A stretch of DNA of 64,000 bases, from assembly GCF_008704495.1 (NCBI RefSeq), contig NZ_CP023699.1, positions 9,300,001 to 9,364,000 on the forward strand, read 5' to 3'. Positions 1 to 9,902 of the stretch are shown here, one piece after another. Source of the DNA: Streptomyces kanamyceticus (GTDB taxonomy: Bacteria > Actinomycetota > Actinomycetes > Streptomycetales > Streptomycetaceae). The translations under genes and the position numbers were made by a program. Each line of letters starts with the position of its first letter. The first letter of the stretch is position 1. The notes under the pieces were generated by a model that ran no database searches, had not been told where the DNA came from, and was given only the letters and a program-made list of their open reading frames with translations.

Positions 1-2576
<2,576 letters not shown>

Positions 2577-2635
2577 CCCTGCCCGCCCCCATCACCCCGC
2601 ACGCACCCGAGGCTCAAGGAAGGAAGTCCGGCGCC

Positions 2636-3655
2636 ATGGCCGAAGAGAACATCCTGCACTACGAGTTGTCCCCCGCCGAGGCACGTCAGTTAAGGGACGA
2701 GAGCGCCCGCCTCGCCGCCACCCTGCCCGACGCGACGGACCCGACGGGCTACGACCGCAACCCGTTCGCCGACGCCGGGCTCCCGGACGGCCTGCGCAAG
2801 GCCCTGGAGCGGTTCCGCCGCACCGAGGACCACGTGGGGTTCCTCGTCCACGGCTTCCCCGTGGACGACGCGGCGGTCGGCGCGACCCCCGAGCACTGGG
2901 AGCGCACCGACCCGAGCGGATCCACCCGGGAGCCCGACCACTTCCTCGCCATGTGCTCGACGGCGCTCGGCGACCCCTACAACTGGCTGACCCTGCAGCT
3001 CGGCCGCATGGTCCAGGACGTGCTGCCCATCCGCGGCGACGAGGACCGGCCCACCGGACACGGCAGCGAGGCGCTCCTCGAACTCCACACCGAGGACTGC
3101 TTCCACCCCGACCGCTGCGACTACCTGCTGCTCCTCGGCATGCGCAACGACGAACACGTGCCGACCGCCCTCTCCTCGGTCCGTGACGTGAAGCTCAGCG
3201 ACGAGGACCTCGACGCGCTGCTGCGCCCCGACTTCTACAACCTCCCCGACGACGAGCACGTCCGGCAGCTGCGCACCCGCTTCCCCGACCACCCGGCGCT
3301 CGCCAGGGCCGAGGAGATGGAGCGCAATCCCGAGGCGGTGCCCGTGCTGTTCGGCGACCGCGAGCGCCCCTACGTCCGCGTGGACCAGACCTTCACGCGG
3401 TGCGTGGCCGACCGTCCCGGCGCCCAGCGCGCCTTCGACAACCTCATCGCCGAGCTGGAGCGCGTGCAGCAGGCCGTGGTCATCGACCAGGGCACCCTGC
3501 TGATCATCGACAACTACCTCGCCGTGCACGGCCGCAAGCCGTTCCGGCCCAAGTACGACGGCAGGGACCGCTGGCTGAAGCGGATGATCGTCAGCCGCGA
3601 TCTGCGCAAGGCCAGCGCGAGCATCCTCCCGGACAGCCGCCGGGTCCTGTTCTGA
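2636..3655 (+). CDS. Fe(II)/2-oxoglutarate-dependent amino-acid beta-hydroxylase, VioC/AsnO/MppO type
   Basis: A 339-residue clavaminate-synthase-like (TauD superfamily) oxygenase. Iron ligands are visible as H151-x-E153 (LELHTEDCFHP) and distal H298 (LAVHGRKPF), followed by the Arg-rich 2-oxoglutarate end DGRDRWLKRMIVSR. The H-x-E triad and the C-terminal SRDLRK are typical of enzymes that beta-hydroxylate free arginine, enduracididine or asparagine for peptide antibiotics. The substrate cannot be read; arginine or a derivative fits the neighbours. ATG 2636 is chosen for the AAGGAAGGAAG ribosome site before it, 59 bp after the NRPS stop. Codon 19 (2690-2692) is TTA, the bldA-dependent leucine codon, so translation is probably delayed to late growth. 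Confidence 0.88.
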   Translation: MAEENILHYELSPAEARQLRDESARLAATLPDATDPTGYDRNPFADAGLPDGLRKALERFRRTEDHVGFLVHGFPVDDAAVGATPEHWERTDPSGSTREPDHFLAMCSTALGDPYNWLTLQLGRMVQDVLPIRGDEDRPTGHGSEALLELHTEDCFHPDRCDYLLLLGMRNDEHVPTALSSVRDVKLSDEDLDALLRPDFYNLPDDEHVRQLRTRFPDHPALARAEEMERNPEAVPVLFGDRERPYVRVDQTFTRCVADRPGAQRAFDNLIAELERVQQAVVIDQGTLLIIDNYLAVHGRKPFRPKYDGRDRWLKRMIVSRDLRKASASILPDSRRVLF

Positions 3656-3700
3656 GCTTCCGGCATCCGTGAAAACCACTCTGATCACGAGGAGTCGAAC

Positions 3701-4450
3701 GTGCGCACCATCGTCATATCAGGAGCGTCCAGCGGGATCGGCCGCGCCACCGCCGAGCGGTTCGCCGCGGCGGGCGACCACGTGGTGAATCTCGACGTCA
3801 AAGCCCCGGACCCGGGCGGCGAGCCCGCCGGGACCTGGACCGAGGTCGACGTCGCCGACTGGACAGCGGTGCAGGAGGCGGTGGCCGGGGCCCACCGGGA
3901 GACCGGGCGGCTCGACGTCGTCATCGCCAACGCGGGCATCAGCACCCGGCACGGCGTCCTCGACATGCGCGAGAGCGACGTCCGGCGCCTTGTCGAGGTC
4001 AACCTCTTCGGCGTACTCGCCCTGTGGCAGCAGGCCGCCCGGATCATGGTCGAGCAGGGGCACGGCACCTTGCTGGCCACGGCGTCCGTCAACGGCACCC
4101 GGGGCTACCCGCACTACGCCGACTACAACGCCAGCAAGGCGGGCATCCTCGCCCTCGTCCGTACGTTCGCGCTCGAACTGAGCCCGCGCGTCAGGGCCGC
4201 CTGCGTCAGCCCCGGCGCGGTGCTCACCCCCATGCAACTCGCCGAGTACACCGACGAGATGCTCAAGGAGACCAACGCCCAGATCCCGGCGGGCAGGCAC
4301 GCGGACCCGTCCGAGATCGCCTCGGCGTTCCACTACCTCGCCTCCGACGAGGCGGCGTTCCTCACCGGACAGGAACTGATCATCGACGGCGGCGAGACGG
4401 TCGGCGCCACGACCTCCGCGTACGGCACAGCCGTGCGCAGCGGCCGATGA
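3701..4450 (+). CDS. Short-chain dehydrogenase/reductase
   Basis: A 249-residue classical SDR. The N-terminal Rossmann motif SGASSGIG (residues 5-12), the NAG motif (IANAGIS) and the catalytic YxxxK (YNASK) are intact, and it ends in the usual FLTGQELIIDGGE. It should oxidise an alcohol or reduce a ketone with NAD(P)(H). The GTG start at 3701 follows a clear GAGGAG site. It sits between the hydroxylase and the glutamate mutase genes and overlaps the next gene by ATGA, so it is probably a tailoring enzyme of the cluster. Oxidation of the hydroxyl added by the neighbouring oxygenase is one possible role. Confidence 0.88.
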   Translation: MRTIVISGASSGIGRATAERFAAAGDHVVNLDVKAPDPGGEPAGTWTEVDVADWTAVQEAVAGAHRETGRLDVVIANAGISTRHGVLDMRESDVRRLVEVNLFGVLALWQQAARIMVEQGHGTLLATASVNGTRGYPHYADYNASKAGILALVRTFALELSPRVRAACVSPGAVLTPMQLAEYTDEMLKETNAQIPAGRHADPSEIASAFHYLASDEAAFLTGQELIIDGGETVGATTSAYGTAVRSGR

Positions 4451-4941
4451 CCGGACTGGGGAGCCCCGGTGTCGTGCCCCGCGACGACGCCCCGCGCGGC
4501 GTCGCCGCGCGCGAGGCGGCAGGACGCCTGGACGTCGTGGTGACCGGCACCTCGTCGGACGCGCACACCTGGAACCTGATCTACCTGGAACTGCTGCTCA
4601 CCGAGTGGGGGAACCGGGTGACCAACCTGGGGCCCTGCGTCCCCGACGCGCTGCTCCTGGAACGCTGCACGGCGCGGGTCCCCGACCTCATCGTCGTCAG
4701 CAGCGTCAACGGACACGGCGCCAACGACGGACTGCGGCTGATCGCCGCCATCCGGGAGAGCGCCGAACTCGCGTCGACCCCGGTGGTGATCGGCGGCAAG
4801 CTCGGCACCCTCGGCGACGGCTCGGCCGCCTGGGGGCCGCGACTGCGCGAGGCGGGCTACGACGCGGTGTTCGACGACAGCGTCGGCGTCCTCGAGTTCC
4901 ACGGCTTCCTGGAGAAGCTGCGAGCCGAGGCGCGCTGCTGA
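4447..4941 (+). CDS. Methylaspartate (glutamate) mutase small B12-binding subunit, GlmS/MutS-like
   Basis: A 164-residue cobalamin-binding domain: DAHTWN corresponds to the base-off B12 signature DxHxxG, VSSVNGHG to the SxL loop, and GGKLG to the GG loop. With the E subunit encoded next, this family interconverts L-glutamate and (2S,3S)-3-methylaspartate. Oddity: the final glycine of DxHxxG is Asn, although the cobalt-ligand His is kept. It overlaps the SDR stop by ATGA and the next gene by TGATG, so the genes are translationally coupled. In friulimicin- or skyllamycin-type clusters such pairs supply 3-methyl-Asp as a building block. Confidence 0.85.
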   Translation: MTGLGSPGVVPRDDAPRGVAAREAAGRLDVVVTGTSSDAHTWNLIYLELLLTEWGNRVTNLGPCVPDALLLERCTARVPDLIVVSSVNGHGANDGLRLIAAIRESAELASTPVVIGGKLGTLGDGSAAWGPRLREAGYDAVFDDSVGVLEFHGFLEKLRAEARC

Positions 4942-6254
4942 TGGCGCAGAGCACCCGTGGCCTCGCGCCCACGAGCTTCGGCGGATTCGTACGCGCCGCC
5001 GGGGAGCTGGTCGTCCAGCCCCGCATGGGCTTCAGCTCCCCGGAGCGGATGCGCAGGGGCCTCGATGCCACCCGTGCCGCCGACGCCACCACCGTCGGGA
5101 CGCTGACCATCGACAGCTACACCAGGGTCGGTGATCTGCCCGCGGCGCGGCGCGCCCTCGACGAGGGGGTGGACCTCAACGGCTTCCCCCTCGTCACGCA
5201 CGGCCCCCGGCGCACTCGCGAGATGCTCGACGGCGTGCACGGGCCGGACTTCCCCGTCCAGGTGCGGCACGGCTCCGCGGCCCCGCAGGACATCGTGCGG
5301 GCCCTCACCGCGGCGGGACTGCACGCCACGGAGGGCGGTCCCGTCTCGTACTGCCTGCCCTACGGCCGTACGCCGCTCAAGGAGTCCGTACGCAACTGGG
5401 CGGAGTCCTGCCGCCTGCTGACCGACGGCGTCGGCGACGGCGCCGAGCCGCATCTGGAGAGCTTCGGCGGCTGCATGCTGGGACAGCTGTGCCCGCCGGG
5501 ACTCCTCGTCGCGCTCTCGCTGCTCGAAGGCATGTTCTTCGCCCAGCACGGGGTGCGCAGCGTCTCGCTCAGCTACGCCCAGCAGATCGACCCCGAGCAG
5601 GACGCCGAGGCGGTGCGGGCGCTGCGCGCCCTCGCCGCCGAACTGCTTCCCGGCGTCGACCGGCACATCGTCATCTACACCTACATGGGCGTCCACCCGG
5701 CCACGCGCTCCGGCGCCCGCGCCCTGCAAGAGGCGGCCGTCCGGCTCGCCGTGCGCACCGGCGCCGAGCGGCTCATCGTGAAGACCACCGCGGAGGCCCA
5801 CCGGATCCCGACGATCGCCCAGAACGTGGCGGCATTGGAGGACTGCGCCGTCACCGCGCGGCACACCGAGCCCGGCGCCGCAGCGCGGGACGACGGGGGG
5901 TCGGAGGTGTACGCCGAGTCGCGCGCCCTGATCGACGCCGTCCTGAACCTCGGCTCCGATCTGGGCGACGCCCTGCTCACGGCGTTCCGGCGCGGCTGGC
6001 TCGACGTGCCCTACTGCCTGCACCCCGACAACGCGTCGCGCAGCGCCAGCTTCATCGACGAGCGCGGCAGGCTGGCCTGGAGCTCGATCGGCTCGATGCC
6101 CCTCGGACACGTCGCCACGGCTCGCCCGGCGGCGGCCCTGACCAGCGGCGGACTCCTGGAGGCCCTGCACCACATGGCGGCACGACTGGACCTCGGCGAG
6201 CTCACACGGGCGCCGAGCGGGGAACCGTATCCGATCCGAGACGGGGCGATGTGA
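4941..6254 (+). CDS. Methylaspartate (glutamate) mutase catalytic E subunit, GlmE/MutE-like
   Basis: A 437-residue protein of the size of glutamate mutase E subunits, with the recognisable run GGPVSYCLPYGRTPL and ESFGGCMLGQLCPPGLL of the substrate-binding TIM barrel. It carries out the adenosylcobalamin-dependent carbon-skeleton rearrangement of L-glutamate to L-threo-3-methylaspartate with the GlmS-like partner upstream. The start is fixed by the TGATG overlap with that gene. No GlmL/MutL repair ATPase lies in the window. The stop lies inside the first copy of an 18-bp duplication shared with the next gene's start. Confidence 0.87.
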   Translation: MAQSTRGLAPTSFGGFVRAAGELVVQPRMGFSSPERMRRGLDATRAADATTVGTLTIDSYTRVGDLPAARRALDEGVDLNGFPLVTHGPRRTREMLDGVHGPDFPVQVRHGSAAPQDIVRALTAAGLHATEGGPVSYCLPYGRTPLKESVRNWAESCRLLTDGVGDGAEPHLESFGGCMLGQLCPPGLLVALSLLEGMFFAQHGVRSVSLSYAQQIDPEQDAEAVRALRALAAELLPGVDRHIVIYTYMGVHPATRSGARALQEAAVRLAVRTGAERLIVKTTAEAHRIPTIAQNVAALEDCAVTARHTEPGAAARDDGGSEVYAESRALIDAVLNLGSDLGDALLTAFRRGWLDVPYCLHPDNASRSASFIDERGRLAWSSIGSMPLGHVATARPAAALTSGGLLEALHHMAARLDLGELTRAPSGEPYPIRDGAM

Positions 6255-6276
6255 CGTGACGGGGCGATGTGACGTG
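6241..6276 (+). repeat. Perfect 18-bp tandem duplication at a gene junction
   Basis: ACGGGGCGATGTGACGTG occurs twice without a gap. The first copy carries the mutase E stop (TGA 6252-6254) and a GTG at 6256; the second carries another GTG at 6274 in the same frame. The duplication therefore offers two alternative starts six codons apart for the FMN protein. Confidence 0.95.
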
Positions 6277-7602
6277 AACGCACTGCGAGCCGCGGGCTTT
6301 CCCGAGGCGGAAGTACGGGCGCGGGCCCGCGAGGGAGCCGCCCGGCTCTTTCCGCCCGCCGCCTCCTACGGGCGTGAGCTGTTCGGCGCCGGGGGACACC
6401 CGCCGCACGGGCAGGAAGGACCGCGCGGGCAGGACCCGGCCGATGCCCTCGACCGGACGCGGCTGGTGCCGCCCGCCTTCATGCCGCGCCGCCTGGAGAA
6501 GCTCATCGAGCTGGCCCGCGAACCGCTGCACGGGGACGTGGACCTGACGACCGTGATCGGCGGCTTCGCCGCGGCGCTGCCCGTGTACGTCTCGGCGTTC
6601 GGCTCCACCGAGGTGGCCAGCCGTGACCTGGGCACCGCGGTGGGACGGCAGGCGGCCCGGCTCGGCATACCGATGGTCGTCGGCGAGAACATCGGTCCGG
6701 TCAACGGCACCGGGCGCCTCGACGAGCGGGCGGGCCGGACCCTCCTCGGCCGGATCGCCGCGTACGGCGACGCGCTGGAGGGCGAAGGGGGCGGCGTCGC
6801 GGTCCAGCAGTCCACCGAGGACGCCGACGCCGAGATGTGGAACCTCGTCTACAGCGACGTCTCCGCGCGGCCGCTCCTCGACTCGGGCCGACTCGCCTTC
6901 GAGCTGAAGGTGGGCCAGGGCGCGAAGCCCGGCCTCGGCGGGATGACGGTGATCGGCGAGGAGTCCGCGCACCGACTGGAAGAGCAGTACGCGGTGGAGC
7001 GGATCCTCGACGAGGGCAGCGGCCTCGCCCTGCGCTGCGGCACCCCGGGCACCTTCACCGACGAGATCCTCGCCCACCAGGTACGGCTGATGCGGAACAA
7101 CTACCCGCGCGCCAAGGTCTGGGTGAAGCTGCCGCCCTCCCGCGACGTGCGCGAGGCCGCGGCCACCGCCTGGGAGGCAGGCGCCCACGCGGTCACCGTG
7201 GACGGCGCGGAGGGCGGTTCCGGCTGGGCGCCGACCGCCTTCCTCGACTCGGTGGGCCTGCCCCTCGGGGAGTGCCTGCGCAGGCTCGCGCCGCGCCCCG
7301 GGGACTGCCTGCTCGTCAGCGGCCGGATGTGGGAAGGCACCCGGGCCGCCAAGGCGCTGGCGGCCGGGGCCGCCGCCGTGGGCCTGGGCAGGGCGGCGCT
7401 CCTCGCCGTCGACGAGGACGGCGACGCGGGCCTCGAACACCTCGTGCGGGCGCTCGCCCTCGAACTGCGGCTGCTGGTCAGCGCGATGGGCAAGTACCGG
7501 GTGGGCGAGCTGGGTCCTGAAGACCTGTGGGACCCGGCGGCGCCGGAGCGGGCACCGCGCAGCTCGGCGGAGCCGAGGGCCGAGGGAGTCCCGGCGCACT
7601 GA
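6274..7602 (+). CDS. Stand-alone FMN domain of glutamate synthase (GltB-like), without iron-sulfur ligands
   Basis: About 442 residues matching only the FMN/TIM-barrel domain of glutamate synthase: KVGQGAKPGLGG and DGAEGGSGWAP correspond to family loops. The amidotransferase domain is absent, and the cysteines that normally hold the [3Fe-4S] cluster after the barrel are not seen (the stretch reads GRAALLAVDEDGD). It therefore cannot be an ordinary glutamate synthase. Its position after the mutase subunits suggests a redox step on glutamate, 3-methyl-Asp or their 2-oxo acids; the reaction is unknown. GTG 6256 is an equally possible start because of the 18-bp duplication. Confidence 0.75.
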   Translation: MNALRAAGFPEAEVRARAREGAARLFPPAASYGRELFGAGGHPPHGQEGPRGQDPADALDRTRLVPPAFMPRRLEKLIELAREPLHGDVDLTTVIGGFAAALPVYVSAFGSTEVASRDLGTAVGRQAARLGIPMVVGENIGPVNGTGRLDERAGRTLLGRIAAYGDALEGEGGGVAVQQSTEDADAEMWNLVYSDVSARPLLDSGRLAFELKVGQGAKPGLGGMTVIGEESAHRLEEQYAVERILDEGSGLALRCGTPGTFTDEILAHQVRLMRNNYPRAKVWVKLPPSRDVREAAATAWEAGAHAVTVDGAEGGSGWAPTAFLDSVGLPLGECLRRLAPRPGDCLLVSGRMWEGTRAAKALAAGAAAVGLGRAALLAVDEDGDAGLEHLVRALALELRLLVSAMGKYRVGELGPEDLWDPAAPERAPRSSAEPRAEGVPAH

Positions 7603-7605
7603 ACC

Positions 7606-7653
7606 GTCCCAAGACTTGTTTGCCAAGAGACCTTGGCAAACAAGTCTTGGGAC
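7606..7653. promoter_or_regulatory. Perfect 22-bp inverted repeat (operator) upstream of the ArsR-type gene
   Basis: Two perfectly complementary 22-bp arms (7606-7627 and 7632-7653) are separated by AGAC; the core is TTTGCCAAG / CTTGGCAAA. No T-tract follows, so a terminator for the FMN gene is less likely than an operator, although it could serve as both. The right arm covers the -35 box of the ArsR promoter, the expected place for an autorepressor site. Confidence 0.8.
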
Positions 7654-7662
7654 TCCTACAGT
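7633..7662 (+). promoter_or_regulatory. Promoter of the ArsR-type gene, probably leaderless
   Basis: TTGGCA (7633-7638), an 18-bp spacer and TACAGT (7657-7662) fit a sigma-70/HrdB-type promoter. The expected start point, about 7 bp downstream of the -10, falls on the A of ATG at 7669. There is no ribosome site between them, so the mRNA is probably leaderless. Confidence 0.6.
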
Positions 7663-7668
7663 CGGGAC

Positions 7669-8325
7669 ATGAGCACGAACGGCGGAGCACCCCACGGAAG
7701 CCAGGACGACGGACGCACCCCGCGGGACACCGAAGTCACGCTGGACGCGAGCTCGTTGCGGGGCCTCGCGCACCCGCTCCGGGTCAAATTCCTGGACCTG
7801 CTGCGCACCGAGGGCCCGGCCACCGTGACCAGACTCGCGGACCGCACGGGAGTGAGCTCGGCGTCCGCCAGCTACCACGTCCGCCAACTCGCCCAGTACG
7901 GCTTCGTGGAGGAGCAGGCGCGGTCGGGCGGCGGACGCGAGCGCTGGTGGAAGGCGGTGCACCGGACCACCCGGGTGCGGCCCGCAGACCTCGTCGGCAG
8001 CGATGAGGTCGGCGCGCTCGCCGACACCTATCTGCGCGGCGTCACGGCCCTGTACGCGGAGCAGACCCAGCGCGCCATCGACGAACTGCCCCAGCTGCCC
8101 GCCGAGTGGCGCGCGGCGAGCACCACCAGCGACTTCGAACTACGCCTTTCAGCCGATCAGTTGAAGTCCCTGGTCGAGGAGATCTTCCACACCGTCGAGC
8201 GGTACCGCGCCGAAGGCGGCCGGACGGCGGACGACGCCGCACACACGGCGCCGGTCACCCTCCAGATCCAGGCGTTCCCCCGGCCCGGCACGCTGACCGG
8301 GAGCGAGCCGCACGAACCTGAATGA
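7669..8325 (+). CDS. ArsR-type winged-helix transcriptional regulator
   Basis: A 218-residue protein with an N-terminal winged helix (LRGLAHPLRVKFLDLL ... ATVTRLADRTGVSSASASYHVRQL ... YGFVEE) of the ArsR/HTH_20 class, and a longer C-terminal region found in Streptomyces regulators paired with MFS exporters. No metal-binding cysteines are seen, so it probably senses a small organic ligand. ATG 7669 is chosen over upstream in-frame codons because it coincides with the predicted transcription start. It overlaps or abuts the exporter gene and probably represses that pair through the large palindrome. Confidence 0.88.
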   Translation: MSTNGGAPHGSQDDGRTPRDTEVTLDASSLRGLAHPLRVKFLDLLRTEGPATVTRLADRTGVSSASASYHVRQLAQYGFVEEQARSGGGRERWWKAVHRTTRVRPADLVGSDEVGALADTYLRGVTALYAEQTQRAIDELPQLPAEWRAASTTSDFELRLSADQLKSLVEEIFHTVERYRAEGGRTADDAAHTAPVTLQIQAFPRPGTLTGSEPHEPE

Positions 8326-8339
8326 CGGAAGGACGGTCC

Positions 8340-9707
8340 ATGTCCCACGCGAGCGGCTCCTCAACGCCCTCCCCGATACCCTCCCCAGCGCCCTCCCGCA
8401 GGCCCATGACCGGCCTGCTCGCCTCCTTCACGGTCTCGCTCTTCGGCACCAGGCTCAGCATGATCGCGCTGCCCTGGCTGGTGCTCGACACGAGTGACAG
8501 CCCCATCCGTACGGGCCTCATCGTGTTCTGCGAGGCGGTGCCACTGGTCGTCGGCAAGGCGTTGTCAGGGCCTCTGATCGACCGGATGGGCGGGCGGAGC
8601 TTCAGCGTCGCCGCCGACCTGATCAGTGCCGTCGTGGTCATGCTGGTCCCGCTCTGCTACTGGCTGGACATCCTGCCCTTCGGGGTCCTGATGGTCCTGG
8701 CCGCCGCGATCGGCCTGGCCCGCGGCCCCGGTGACGTGGCCAAGCGCACCCTGATCCCGACGGTCGCCGAGGACGCCGGGATCTCGCTGGAACGGGCCAG
8801 CGGAATGATGGGCACGGTCGAGCGGATCGCGGGCGCGGCGGGGCCCGCCGCGGCCGGCGCGCTCGTCGCCCTCCTGAGCCCGCTGTGGGCCATGGTCGGC
8901 AACTCGTTCTGCTTCGTGCTCTCCGCGGGGCTCATCTCCATCGGCGCCCTGCGGTCGGCCCGGCAGCCCTCCAGGAAGGGCCAGGTCGCGGAGGAGATCC
9001 CCGCCGAGGAGGCTCCCGCCGAGGAGCTTCTCGCCAAGGACCAGGCCCCCGAAGAGAGTTACGTGGAGCGGCTCAAGGCGGGCGCCCGCTTCCTGGCCCG
9101 TAACCGGCTGCTGCGCTCCATCGCCATCATGCTCAGCGTCACCAACCTCATCGACGCGGCCTACGGCTCCCTGCTCATCCCGGTCTGGGCCAAGGAGACC
9201 GGCGGCGGTCCGGCCGCCATCGGCGCGCTCGGCTCGGCCTTCGGCATCGCGGCCGTCGCGGGATCCCTGCTGGCCACGGCGTTCTCGCACAAGCTGCGCC
9301 GCCGCCGTACGTACGTCATCGCCTTCCTGGTCGGGGGACCGCCCCGGTTCGTCGTCATGGCCCTGGACGTACCGCTGTGGGTGGTCGTGGTGACCGCGGT
9401 GGCGGACGGCCTCGCCATCGGCTTCATCAACCCGATCATCAACGCCGTCCAGATGGAGCGCATCCCGCGCCACTTGCTCGGCCGCGTCTCCGCGCTCACC
9501 GACTCCGTCGGCACGGCGGGGATTCCGCTCGGCCCGATCCTGGCCGGTGTCGCCGTGTCGTTCACGGGCCTGGCACCCGTCCTGCTCGGCTGTGGCGCGA
9601 TCTATCTGTTCTGCACCGTGATACCACCGCTCTTCCCGCACTGGCGCGAACTGGATTCCCGGCCGCAGCAACCAGAGGAGCCGGAACCACACAAGGAGAC
9701 CGTGTAG
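8340..9707 (+). CDS. MFS exporter of the peptide cluster
   Basis: About 455 residues with roughly twelve hydrophobic segments in two halves joined by a charged loop containing repeats (EEIPAEEAPAEELL). The first half has the MFS loop LSGPLIDRMGGR. It resembles the MFS_3-type drug exporters commonly encoded with ArsR regulators in Streptomyces. ATG 8340 follows GGAAGGACGG; an upstream ATG at 8322 overlaps the regulator stop and is an alternative. Export of the NRPS product or self-resistance is the likely role, inferred from position. Confidence 0.87.
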   Translation: MSHASGSSTPSPIPSPAPSRRPMTGLLASFTVSLFGTRLSMIALPWLVLDTSDSPIRTGLIVFCEAVPLVVGKALSGPLIDRMGGRSFSVAADLISAVVVMLVPLCYWLDILPFGVLMVLAAAIGLARGPGDVAKRTLIPTVAEDAGISLERASGMMGTVERIAGAAGPAAAGALVALLSPLWAMVGNSFCFVLSAGLISIGALRSARQPSRKGQVAEEIPAEEAPAEELLAKDQAPEESYVERLKAGARFLARNRLLRSIAIMLSVTNLIDAAYGSLLIPVWAKETGGGPAAIGALGSAFGIAAVAGSLLATAFSHKLRRRRTYVIAFLVGGPPRFVVMALDVPLWVVVVTAVADGLAIGFINPIINAVQMERIPRHLLGRVSALTDSVGTAGIPLGPILAGVAVSFTGLAPVLLGCGAIYLFCTVIPPLFPHWRELDSRPQQPEEPEPHKETV

Positions 9708-9840
9708 CCCGCGCGGATCACCGGATTCTGCCGCCTCAATTGCCTCCACAACTTCCGGCCCCGGCACGTCGCATGACGGTAGTTTACGAACTGCGGAAGA
9801 CATGAAGTCCGAGAACTGCCGGGTCTCCCGCAATCCGGAT

Positions 9841-9885
9841 CACGTACTCAACTCCCACGTACGCAACTCCATGTACTCAACTCAC
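9841..9885 (+). repeat. Three 15-bp direct repeats before the beta-hydroxylase gene
   Basis: Three adjacent 15-mers, CACGTACTCAACTCC, CACGTACGCAACTCC and ATGTACTCAACTCAC, end 17 bp before ATG 9903. The regular spacing on one strand suggests a binding site for a regulator that prefers direct repeats, or slippage. The rest of the 195-bp gap after the MFS gene contains nothing I can name. Confidence 0.8.
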
Positions 9886-9902
9886 GGAATAGAGACGTCA
9901 TC

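Noticed and set aside
6274..7602. Ordinary glutamate synthase large subunit
   Set aside because: It lacks the amidotransferase domain and the iron-sulfur cysteines and is about one third of the normal length.
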